The notes below the pieces were generated by a model. It was not told the DNA's origin. It searched no databases and was given only the letters and a program-made list of their open reading frames with translations. A program made the translations under genes and the position numbers. Positions 1-6,262 of a stretch of 64,000 nucleotides of DNA are shown here, one piece after another. Location: NCBI RefSeq assembly GCF_002885975.1, contig NZ_POSP01000001.1, forward strand, positions 124,001 through 188,000, written 5' to 3'. The first letter of the stretch is position 1. Every line of letters begins with the position of its first letter. This DNA is from Paucibacter aquatile. Its GTDB lineage: Bacteria; Pseudomonadota; Gammaproteobacteria; Burkholderiales; Burkholderiaceae_C.

Positions 1-124
1 CCGCTGCCAACGCAGCCAGGCTGAAACCGGCCCAGCGCAGGGCGCGGGCGTATTTCTTCTTCGGCAAGGGGCGGTCCATGGCGGCGCCGGTGACGGGGGG
101 CAGGCGATGCAAATTCGCGTTCAT
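1..124 (-). CDS. HlyD-family efflux adaptor, N-terminal fragment
   Basis: About 41 residues are present; the gene runs off the left edge. A lysine-rich stretch (MDRPLPKKK) followed by a hydrophobic segment looks like the cytoplasmic tail and membrane anchor of an RND/ABC efflux periplasmic adaptor (HlyD/MacA type). The family call rests on this short N-terminus and on the context: a divergent sigma-54 two-component pair, often found beside HlyD-ABC efflux operons. The ATG at 124 is only about 2 nt from the start site predicted from the sigma-54 promoter at 137-152, so the second in-frame ATG at 79 may be the real start. Confidence 0.55.
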   Translation of the reverse strand, partial: MNANLHRLPPVTGAAMDRPLPKKKYARALRWAGFSLAALAA

Positions 125-136
125 GGCCGCTGTGTT

Positions 137-152
137 TGCAAAGCGCGTGCCA
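137..152 (-). promoter_or_regulatory. sigma-54 (-24/-12) promoter for the efflux adaptor gene
   Basis: On the minus strand the bases read TGGCACGCGCTTTGCA, an excellent match to the sigma-54 consensus TGGCAC-N5-TTGCA with the required 10 nt between GG and GC. Transcription would start near 126 and read into the HlyD-type gene. Two inverted repeats lie upstream and a sigma-54 activator gene is divergent, so the whole arrangement is coherent. Confidence 0.85.
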
Positions 153-192
153 GGCTGAGCCCCGCTGTTTCCCATGCCGTTGCCGGGGCGAC

Positions 193-208
193 TGTCCGGG
201 AGCGGACA
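193..208. promoter_or_regulatory. upstream activator site 1 (TGTCCG-N4-CGGACA)
   Basis: Perfect 6-bp inverted repeat TGTCCG-GGAG-CGGACA, about 55 bp upstream of the sigma-54 promoter. A second copy lies at 234-251 with centres 42 bp apart, which is four helical turns. This spacing suits cooperative binding of the sigma-54 response regulator encoded at 285. Assignment to that protein is inference. Confidence 0.7.
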
Positions 209-233
209 TCCGGCCGCCGTGTCGCCTGAGCAG

Positions 234-251
234 CTGTCCGGAATCGGACAG
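234..251. promoter_or_regulatory. upstream activator site 2 (CTGTCCG-N4-CGGACAG)
   Basis: Perfect 7-bp inverted repeat CTGTCCG-GAAT-CGGACAG, the second copy of the same half-site as at 193-208. It also lies only 34 bp upstream of the regulator start codon, so binding here could repress the regulator gene while activating the divergent efflux promoter. Confidence 0.7.
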
Positions 252-284
252 GTGCGCGCCCCAGCGCGCTGCTAACCTCGCGCC

Positions 285-1622
285 ATGGCGATCTTGATAC
301 TGGACGACGACCCCGATGTGGCCCTGGCGGCGCGCTTGCTGCTGCAGCGCCGCTTCGGCCCGGTGCGTCTGCTGCATCAGCCCGAAGCGCTGCTGCCGGC
401 CCTGGATGCGGGCGATGTGGAACTGCTGCTGCTGGACATGAACTTCCTGCCCGGCCGCACCGATGGGGCTCAGGGTTTGGAGCTCTTGCAGCGTGCCCTG
501 GCCCACAGCCCCGAGCTGCCGTTGATTGTGATGACGGCCTATGCCGAGGTGAACCTGGCCGTGGCCGCGCTCAAGGCGGGCGCTTTCGATTTCGTCACCA
601 AGCCCTGGGACAACGCCAAGCTCTGCGCCACCGTGGCCGCAGCCCTGGCCCGACGCGCGCCGCAGGGCGGGGTGGGCCAGCCCTCGGCCCTGCTCGGCGA
701 GGCGCCGGCCATGCGCGAGCTGCGCGCTCTGATCCAGAGCGTGGCGCCGACCGAGGCCAATGTGCTGGTGCTGGGCGAGATGGGCTCGGGCAAGGAGCTG
801 GTGGCGCGCGAGATCCATGCCGGGAGCAAACGCGTCGGCGAGATCTTTCTCGCCGTGGACCTGGGCGCCCTGTCCGAGACCACGCTGGAGAGTGAGCTCT
901 TCGGTCACAAGCGCGGCAGCTTCACCGATGCGCGCCAGGAGCGGCCCGGCCGTTTTCAGGCCGCGGCCGGCGGCACGCTCTTTCTCGACGAGGTGGCCAA
1001 TCTGCCCCTGGCCGGCCAGGCCAAGCTGCTGACCGTGCTGGAGCGCCGCGAGGTGACGCCGCTGGGCGCCGATCGGGCGCTGCCGGTCGATGTGCGCATC
1101 GTCAGCGCCACCAATCTCGACGAGGCGGCGCTGTTCGACCCGCTGCGCTTCCGCCCCGATCTGCTCTACCGCCTCAACACCATCGTGCTGCGCGTGCCGC
1201 CGCTGCGCGAGCGCCGCGAAGACATTCCGCTGCTCGCCCGCCACTACCTGGCCGCCTATGCCCAGCAGTACGGCAAGCCGCTGCGCGACTGCAGTGCCGC
1301 CGCCTGGCAGGCTCTGCAGGCGAACGACTGGCCGGGCAATGTGCGGGCTCTGCGCCACGCCTGCGAGCGGGCCGTGATCCTGGGGCAGGGCACGCAGCTG
1401 GAGGCGGCAGACTTTGGCTTGAATGCCGCCACCATTCAAGCCCCAGCGGCTGCGACTGCGGCGACTTCGAGCGCCGGTCCGAGCCTGAGCCTGCACGAGC
1501 GTGAGCGCGAGGCCCTGGACCAAGCCCTGCGCCAGGCCGAGGGCAATATCAGCCAGGCCGCGCGCCTGCTGGGCCTGAGCCGCGCAGCGCTCTACCGACG
1601 CATGGAAAAGCATGGGCTCTGA
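285..1622 (+). CDS. sigma-54-dependent response regulator (NtrC family)
   Basis: A 445-residue activator with the full NtrC layout. The receiver domain has acidic residues near the N-terminus (LDDDPD), phospho-acceptor Asp51 and Lys106. The AAA+ domain has Walker A GEMGSGKE (164-171) and Walker B LFLDE (232-236). A Fis-type helix-turn-helix ends the protein (GNISQAARLLGLSRAALYRR). The sigma-54 contact loop, normally GAFTGA, reads GSFTDA (211-216). The gene overlaps the kinase gene by 11 bp, so the two are translated together. It probably activates the divergent HlyD gene through the repeats at 193-251. Confidence 0.93.
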   Translation: MAILILDDDPDVALAARLLLQRRFGPVRLLHQPEALLPALDAGDVELLLLDMNFLPGRTDGAQGLELLQRALAHSPELPLIVMTAYAEVNLAVAALKAGAFDFVTKPWDNAKLCATVAAALARRAPQGGVGQPSALLGEAPAMRELRALIQSVAPTEANVLVLGEMGSGKELVAREIHAGSKRVGEIFLAVDLGALSETTLESELFGHKRGSFTDARQERPGRFQAAAGGTLFLDEVANLPLAGQAKLLTVLERREVTPLGADRALPVDVRIVSATNLDEAALFDPLRFRPDLLYRLNTIVLRVPPLRERREDIPLLARHYLAAYAQQYGKPLRDCSAAAWQALQANDWPGNVRALRHACERAVILGQGTQLEAADFGLNAATIQAPAAATAATSSAGPSLSLHEREREALDQALRQAEGNISQAARLLGLSRAALYRRMEKHGL

Positions 1623-2877
1623 GCACCCGCCGCTGTCGCCGGCACAGCTTCAGCTGCGACGCAGCCAGCAGCTGCGGGGCCAGGTGCTGCTCGCCGCCCT
1701 GCTGCTGGCGCTGGGTGCGGCCGGCCTGGTCTGGCAGCAAGGCTCGCCGCGCTGGCAGGTGCTGATTGTGCTGGCCCAGTTGGCCGTGGCGCGCTGGGGC
1801 TGGCTGGCTTTGGGGCGTTTGCAGCTGCCCGCACCCGCCCTCGATCAGCCGCAGGGCAACCCGGCGCTGCAGGCCGATCTGCAGCAGAAGCTGAGCTTGC
1901 TGGAGGGCGAGCTGGAGCATGTGCCGGTGGCCTTGCTGCGCATCAGCGGCGAGCAGGTGACGGCGCTCAATGTGCGCGCGCGCCGCCTGCTGGCGCCCGG
2001 CGGGGCGCTGGAGCGCGAGGCCCTGCTGGCGCAGCTGCGCGAGGCCCGCGGCGAGGCCGGACGCGAGCTGCTCAGCGTCGCCACCGAGCGCGGCCAGGAG
2101 CGCTGGCTGCTGGCCGGCAACCGCCTGAGCCTGGGCGGTGTTGAGGCGCGGTTGCTGGCCTTGCTGCCTCTGGAGTCCGAGCTGGAGGCCGAAACCCTCA
2201 AGGCCTGGCGCCAGCTGGTCCATGTGCTGACGCATGAGATCATGAACTCGCTCACGCCGATTGCCTCGCTCTCGCGCAGTGCGCGCGAGATGCTGGGTGA
2301 CCCCGAGGCCGGGCCCGACCTCAACCTGGCCCTGGACACCATCGCCCGCCGCGCCGCCTCGCTCGCGGCCTTCGTCGGTCATTACCGCAGCATCAGCGAG
2401 CTGCCGGCGCCCCAAGCCGAGGTGCTGCAGCTGTCCGAGCTGTTTGCGCGTTTGGAGCAGCTGGTGGCCGCCGACTGGCGCGCCCGTGGCGGCGAGGCCA
2501 GCTTCACGGTCGAGCCCGAGAGCTTGAGCCTGCGCGCCGACCCGGGTCAGCTGGAGCAGGCCTTGCTCAACCTGATCAAGAACGCCGCCCAGGCCACGGC
2601 CGGTGTGCCGCAGCCGCGCCTGCAGGTGCGTGCCCGTCTGGTGCGCGGCGGCCGCCTGGCCCTGGAGGTGCGCGACAACGGCCCCGGCGTGCCGGCGGGT
2701 CTGGAGAACGACATCTTCCTGCCTTTCTTCAGCACCCGCAGCGCGACTCAGGCGCGCGAGGATGGCAGCCACGGCATCGGCCTGGCCCTGGTGCGCAAGC
2801 TGATCCATGGCATGGGCGGCACGGTGCGCTACGTCAAGCCGGTGACGGGTGGGGCCTGCTTTGTGCTGAGCTTTTAG
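1612..2877 (+). CDS. membrane sensor histidine kinase
   Basis: 421 residues. Two hydrophobic segments at about 25-43 and 48-66 form a membrane anchor with almost no periplasmic loop. A weak PAS-like region follows at about 85-190. The H box HVLTHEIMNSLTPIASL carries His208; the N box NLIKNAAQA and the G boxes DNGPGVP and GSHGIGLAL follow. This is the NtrY-like kinase form usually paired with sigma-54 regulators. The start overlaps the regulator gene (ATG at 1612). The short sensor region suggests that it senses a membrane or cytoplasmic signal; the ligand is unknown. Confidence 0.9.
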   Translation: MGSEHPPLSPAQLQLRRSQQLRGQVLLAALLLALGAAGLVWQQGSPRWQVLIVLAQLAVARWGWLALGRLQLPAPALDQPQGNPALQADLQQKLSLLEGELEHVPVALLRISGEQVTALNVRARRLLAPGGALEREALLAQLREARGEAGRELLSVATERGQERWLLAGNRLSLGGVEARLLALLPLESELEAETLKAWRQLVHVLTHEIMNSLTPIASLSRSAREMLGDPEAGPDLNLALDTIARRAASLAAFVGHYRSISELPAPQAEVLQLSELFARLEQLVAADWRARGGEASFTVEPESLSLRADPGQLEQALLNLIKNAAQATAGVPQPRLQVRARLVRGGRLALEVRDNGPGVPAGLENDIFLPFFSTRSATQAREDGSHGIGLALVRKLIHGMGGTVRYVKPVTGGACFVLSF

Positions 2878-2892
2878 AGGCGCGCAGGTGGC

Positions 2893-3873
2893 TCAGGCCA
2901 GGGGCAAGTCCTGGCGCAGGGCCCGCGACTCCTCGTCATGCAGCGCCACCACGGCCTGCAGCTCGGGGTGGATGAAGCCACTGCCCAGGGTTTCGAGATA
3001 GCGGCAGGAGGCGTAGCTGGCGGCCTGGCGTTCGTAGCGCGCGATCCAGTCCTGGCGCGCCGGCATCTGCTCCGGTGACACCGGCCAGGTGCCGGAGCGC
3101 GGGCGGATGCGGCCGGTGAGACCCATGCGCCAGGGCTTGCCGCTCAAGCGTGCGCGAAAGCAGTTCTGGTTCAAACACATGCGCACATAGTTCTCGTCGG
3201 CGCCGACGGCCTGGAAGAAGGCTCGGCTGAGGTCGGAACGTGCTGCCATGGTCTCGTGCGTGGCCAGCAGGCGCAGTCCGGCCGGTGTCTGGTAGAGGCG
3301 CAGACTCCAGTTGGGGTGTTCGGCCAGAAAGGCCTGGATGCGCCGACGCTGGACTTGCAGCGGCCCCCCGCGCACGGCCAGCCACAGGCGCCGGACCTGC
3401 TGAGTCGCGGGCGCCGCCAGCAGCAGGGACAGGAAGAGAAGCAGGACAAAGGTGCCAGAACTGCGAAACAGCCAGGCCAGCAGCCCCGACCCCAGGCACA
3501 GCAGCGCCCAGCCGAGCAAGCCCTGCCAGAGACGGACTTCAATCTTGAAATCGATGTCGGCGAACAGGGCATGTTCGGTGTTCAGGCAGCGCGCGCCGTA
3601 GGCATTGCGAGTCACGACCAGTTCGCCCTGCCGTGCCACCACCTCTTCGCGAATGGGCACGCCCTCGCTGCCGTTGTAGGGCATCTTCAGCTCACGCGCC
3701 GTCAAGGCCTCGCCGGCCATGCGGCGCCGCAAAGCCTCCTCGACCCGGGCCTCGGCCATGGCCTGCGCATCCTCGGGGCTGAGGTTGGACCAGCCGAAAC
3801 GCCTCACGGTGACGGCATGGCCTCTCCTTGTTTGTGTGCGACGGGCTTCGGCCCAGTGGTCGGGAATGATCAT
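2893..3873 (-). CDS. conserved hypothetical membrane protein
   Basis: 326 residues beginning MIIPDHWAEA. The N-terminal 110 residues are soluble and charged. Two close membrane segments lie at about 116-136 and 140-155, followed by a soluble C-terminal half of about 165 residues. I recognise it as a family found in Burkholderiales but know no function, and I see no catalytic motif. It converges on the kinase gene with a gap of only 15 bp. No clear Shine-Dalgarno precedes the start. Confidence 0.7.
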   Translation of the reverse strand: MIIPDHWAEARRTQTRRGHAVTVRRFGWSNLSPEDAQAMAEARVEEALRRRMAGEALTARELKMPYNGSEGVPIREEVVARQGELVVTRNAYGARCLNTEHALFADIDFKIEVRLWQGLLGWALLCLGSGLLAWLFRSSGTFVLLLFLSLLLAAPATQQVRRLWLAVRGGPLQVQRRRIQAFLAEHPNWSLRLYQTPAGLRLLATHETMAARSDLSRAFFQAVGADENYVRMCLNQNCFRARLSGKPWRMGLTGRIRPRSGTWPVSPEQMPARQDWIARYERQAASYASCRYLETLGSGFIHPELQAVVALHDEESRALRQDLPLA

Positions 3874-3984
3874 GGTGGCAGGCGTTCTGCGAGGCAGGGG
3901 GGGCGTGGGTTCTGGAGATTATGTGGCTCCAGCCGGATCGCAGAAGCTTGCCCCGGGTTTGTCCCGATCCTCAGTCCGAGAGCC

Positions 3985-4479
3985 TCAGCCCGCGAACCTC
4001 AAGGGCCACACCACGCGAAAGCGCTCGCAGGCGATCAGGAGGTCTTCGCTGAACACCCGCCCGGCGCGCTCGCATTCGCGCGTGAAGTACTCGCGGTGTG
4101 CGCGCCGCCAGAACGCCAGAGATCCATCGCCTTCGCCCTCGGTGGCGGCGAACTCGGCTGTGACCTGGTCAAAAGGCGTCAGGTCCACCTGGGTGGTTTC
4201 GATGATGCACAGGGCGCGGTCTTGCGAATCGGTGACGATGCTGAGCAGGCCCGGCCGAGGCAAGCCCAGGCCCGAGGCCTCGTAGAACCAGACGGCGCCG
4301 GCGGTCGCACGCTTGCGGCCGGCCAGCACCAGCTGCGCGAGTTCATCGATCAGCTCGGGTGTGTCCCCGAACTGGCAGACCTCGTAAAAGCGCTCGTCGT
4401 CGAGCGGGTCCTGGCCGCCCCGTTGCGCGGCGTAGGCTTGCCAGAACTCCTGCAGAGGAGCCGGGATGCGTGGATTCAT
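3985..4479 (-). CDS. ASCH domain protein
   Basis: 164 residues starting MNPRIPAPLQEFW at 4479, chosen over an upstream frame extension because AAGGA lies 3 nt upstream of this ATG. The sequence fits the ASCH fold family: an N-terminal helix, then FGDTPELIDELAQLVLAGRKRATAGAVW, and a late ITRE-like TREC segment. ASCH proteins are small PUA-like domains thought to bind RNA or to have nucleoside amidohydrolase activity. No operon partner is obvious. Confidence 0.8.
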   Translation of the reverse strand: MNPRIPAPLQEFWQAYAAQRGGQDPLDDERFYEVCQFGDTPELIDELAQLVLAGRKRATAGAVWFYEASGLGLPRPGLLSIVTDSQDRALCIIETTQVDLTPFDQVTAEFAATEGEGDGSLAFWRRAHREYFTRECERAGRVFSEDLLIACERFRVVWPLRFAG

Positions 4480-4510
4480 CGTCCTTGAGGGGGCGTGTCG
4501 AGGGCGCCGC

Positions 4511-5230
4511 TCAAGGCAGCAGATCGGCCACATCGTTCCAGGCCTCGGGGGCGACGCGGCCCTCGTAGCGGCGCACCACGCGGTTCTGCGCGTCCACGAC
4601 CAGGGTCAAGGGCAGGCGGGCAGGCGCGGGCCCGGCGTCCAGGCGCAGAGACAGCAGGCCCGGTGGCGGCTTGTGCATGACGTTGCGGATCTGCTCATAG
4701 CTGCGCCAGTCCTCGGCCTGCTTGTCGACATTGACCTGCACCACGGACACCGGCTTCTTGCGCCAGCCTTCCAGGTTGGCGCGCAGCTCGGCCAGGGTGT
4801 CGCGACAGACCGCGCAGGCGGTGGACCAGTAAAAGACCACGGCCACGCGGCCTTTCAGCTCGCTGGGCGCAAAGGCTTCGCCACTGAGCTTGCTGGCCTG
4901 CAGCTGCCAGTTGCTGGGCAGGCCGGCGCCAGTGGGGCTGTTCATCAAGAGCTGGGCCGGGTCGTTGGCGATGGTGTTGCTGGCAGTGCTGCTGGCCTTG
5001 GCATGCAGGGTGGCGGCGGGTTTGCTTGGGGGCACCACACCGGCGGTCGGGGGCGTCTGGCTGAAAGCGCTGGAGTGCAGGCTGGCCAGCGCGATCCATG
5101 CGGGGAGCATCAGGCAAGCGCGCAAGTGGCGAGGGGGAGAAGCGCAAAGCGCTGTGCAGCAGGAGGCAGAAGAACAGGAGGCGGCCGAAGACAGGGGGAG
5201 ACGGGTCTTGAGGGATGACGTCAGTGGCAT
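4511..5230 (-). CDS. TlpA/redoxin-type thioredoxin-fold protein
   Basis: 239 residues. The thioredoxin-fold part begins around residue 100 with VAVVFYWSTACAVCRD, a CxxC redox pair (CAVC), followed by a helix and a cis-Pro-like RLPLTLVVD segment. The N-terminus contains a hydrophobic stretch ending ASLHSSAFSQ, a plausible signal peptide if translation starts at the internal Met at 5110, so the start is uncertain. The likely role is a periplasmic thiol-disulfide protein of the TlpA/ResA type. It ends 31 bp before the ASCH gene and may be co-transcribed with it. Confidence 0.75.
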   Translation of the reverse strand: MPLTSSLKTRLPLSSAASCSSASCCTALCASPPRHLRACLMLPAWIALASLHSSAFSQTPPTAGVVPPSKPAATLHAKASSTASNTIANDPAQLLMNSPTGAGLPSNWQLQASKLSGEAFAPSELKGRVAVVFYWSTACAVCRDTLAELRANLEGWRKKPVSVVQVNVDKQAEDWRSYEQIRNVMHKPPPGLLSLRLDAGPAPARLPLTLVVDAQNRVVRRYEGRVAPEAWNDVADLLP

Positions 5231-5326
5231 CGCTGAGTGTCCTGGGGTGGAGGGGTGAGCTCAGGATGCTCAGTTGAGGCGCGGAATTCAACTGCGATTT
5301 TGGGGGTGGGTAATATCACCCGAGCA

Positions 5327-5348
5327 TCACTGTAAACTTATCCAGTGA
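5327..5348. promoter_or_regulatory. LexA-like SOS box
   Basis: TCACTG-N10-CAGTGA is a perfect 6-bp inverted repeat. Its core reads CTGT-N8-CCAG (5330-5345), one mismatch from the CTGT-N8-ACAG box used by LexA in beta- and gammaproteobacteria. It sits about 14 bp downstream of a good -10 hexamer, TAATAT (5311-5316), and immediately before the nuclease-helicase operon. That is the position expected for SOS repression of DNA-repair genes. Confidence 0.6.
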
Positions 5349-6262
5349 TTCCCTCTGATGCCCCTTTGCCCGCGCCGCCTGCATCGACTGCCGCGACTGC
5401 CGCGACTGCCGCGACTGCCGCGAGCGCCCCCCCGGCGCTCAGCCGCCCCCAGCTCAGCCGCTTGATGAAGGTCTGGCGCTCGGGTGGCTGGCCCTACCGC
5501 GATCCGCTGGAGATCGACCTGCTGGCCGGTGGTTGGGTGGAGTTGCGTTGCCCGCCCGGCGGCCACGAAACCCTGCAGCTGACGCCCGCCGGCATTGCTG
5601 CCCTGGCCGCCTCGCGCCAGCGTGGCCAGCGGGCGCTGAGCCTGCATGACCGCCTCGCCTGCCGCATGAGTGAACAGCTGATGCGCCAGGACGGCCGCAT
5701 CGTCTGGCGCGAGTTGTCGCTGCGGGCCCAGGTTCAGGCCGAAGCTTCATCACCGCTCAGGGCTTCTTCCACGCCGCTGTTTGGCGAGGACTTGCTTGAT
5801 GCGCCCCGCGAGGCCGCGCCCAAGCAGCCCTGGCGCATGGCCCGCCCCGATCTTTTTTCGGTGCGCAACACCTCGGTGGCGGCTTATCTGCAGCCCGTGG
5901 TGCACGAGATCAAGGCCAGCCGGGCCGATCTGCAGTCCGATCTGCGCCATGCGGCCAAGCGCGAGTCCTACCAATGGCTGTGCAGCGCCTGCTACTACGT
6001 GTTCCCGGCGGGGGTGGCCGAGCCCGAGGAGTTGCCGCCTGAATTCGGCGTTTGGGTGCTGCACGGCGAGGTCGAGACCGGTCGGCTGGAACTGCTGCGC
6101 CCGGCACGCTACCAGCCCTGCGAGCTGCCTTTTGCCGTCTGGATGGCGCTGGCCAAGGCCACGCCCGATCGGCTGGAGGGCGAGAGCCCGCAAGCCCATC
6201 TGGGTGAGCCGGGGATGCAGCCCGAGGCGGATCTGCCCGGCGACCCGGGCAGCCCGGCGTGA
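5345..6262 (+). CDS. predicted MmcB-like PD-(D/E)XK nuclease with N-terminal winged helix
   Basis: 305 residues if the GTG at 5345 is used. Residues 33-90 look like a winged helix ending LTPAGIAAL. Residues 165-225 contain MARPDLF (Asp169), then VVHEIKASRADLQSDL (Glu188, Lys190), then RESYQWLCSACYYVFP. This order of D, ExK, 'SRADL' and Y-x-W-C resembles the MmcB repair nucleases. Its stop overlaps the GTG start of the helicase gene by 4 bp. The N-terminal 40 residues include a Thr-Ala-Ala repeat, and the start codon overlaps the LexA-like box, so a later start such as the ATG at 5465 is possible. Confidence 0.65.
   Translation: MIPSDAPLPAPPASTAATAATAATAASAPPALSRPQLSRLMKVWRSGGWPYRDPLEIDLLAGGWVELRCPPGGHETLQLTPAGIAALAASRQRGQRALSLHDRLACRMSEQLMRQDGRIVWRELSLRAQVQAEASSPLRASSTPLFGEDLLDAPREAAPKQPWRMARPDLFSVRNTSVAAYLQPVVHEIKASRADLQSDLRHAAKRESYQWLCSACYYVFPAGVAEPEELPPEFGVWVLHGEVETGRLELLRPARYQPCELPFAVWMALAKATPDRLEGESPQAHLGEPGMQPEADLPGDPGSPA
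5385..5420 (+). repeat. four perfect copies of the 9-mer CGACTGCCG
   Basis: Four tandem 9-bp units at 5385, 5394, 5403 and 5412, followed by a partial fifth. In the nuclease frame they encode Thr-Ala-Ala repeats. Because the unit is a multiple of three, copy-number change would not break the frame. Confidence 0.9.
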
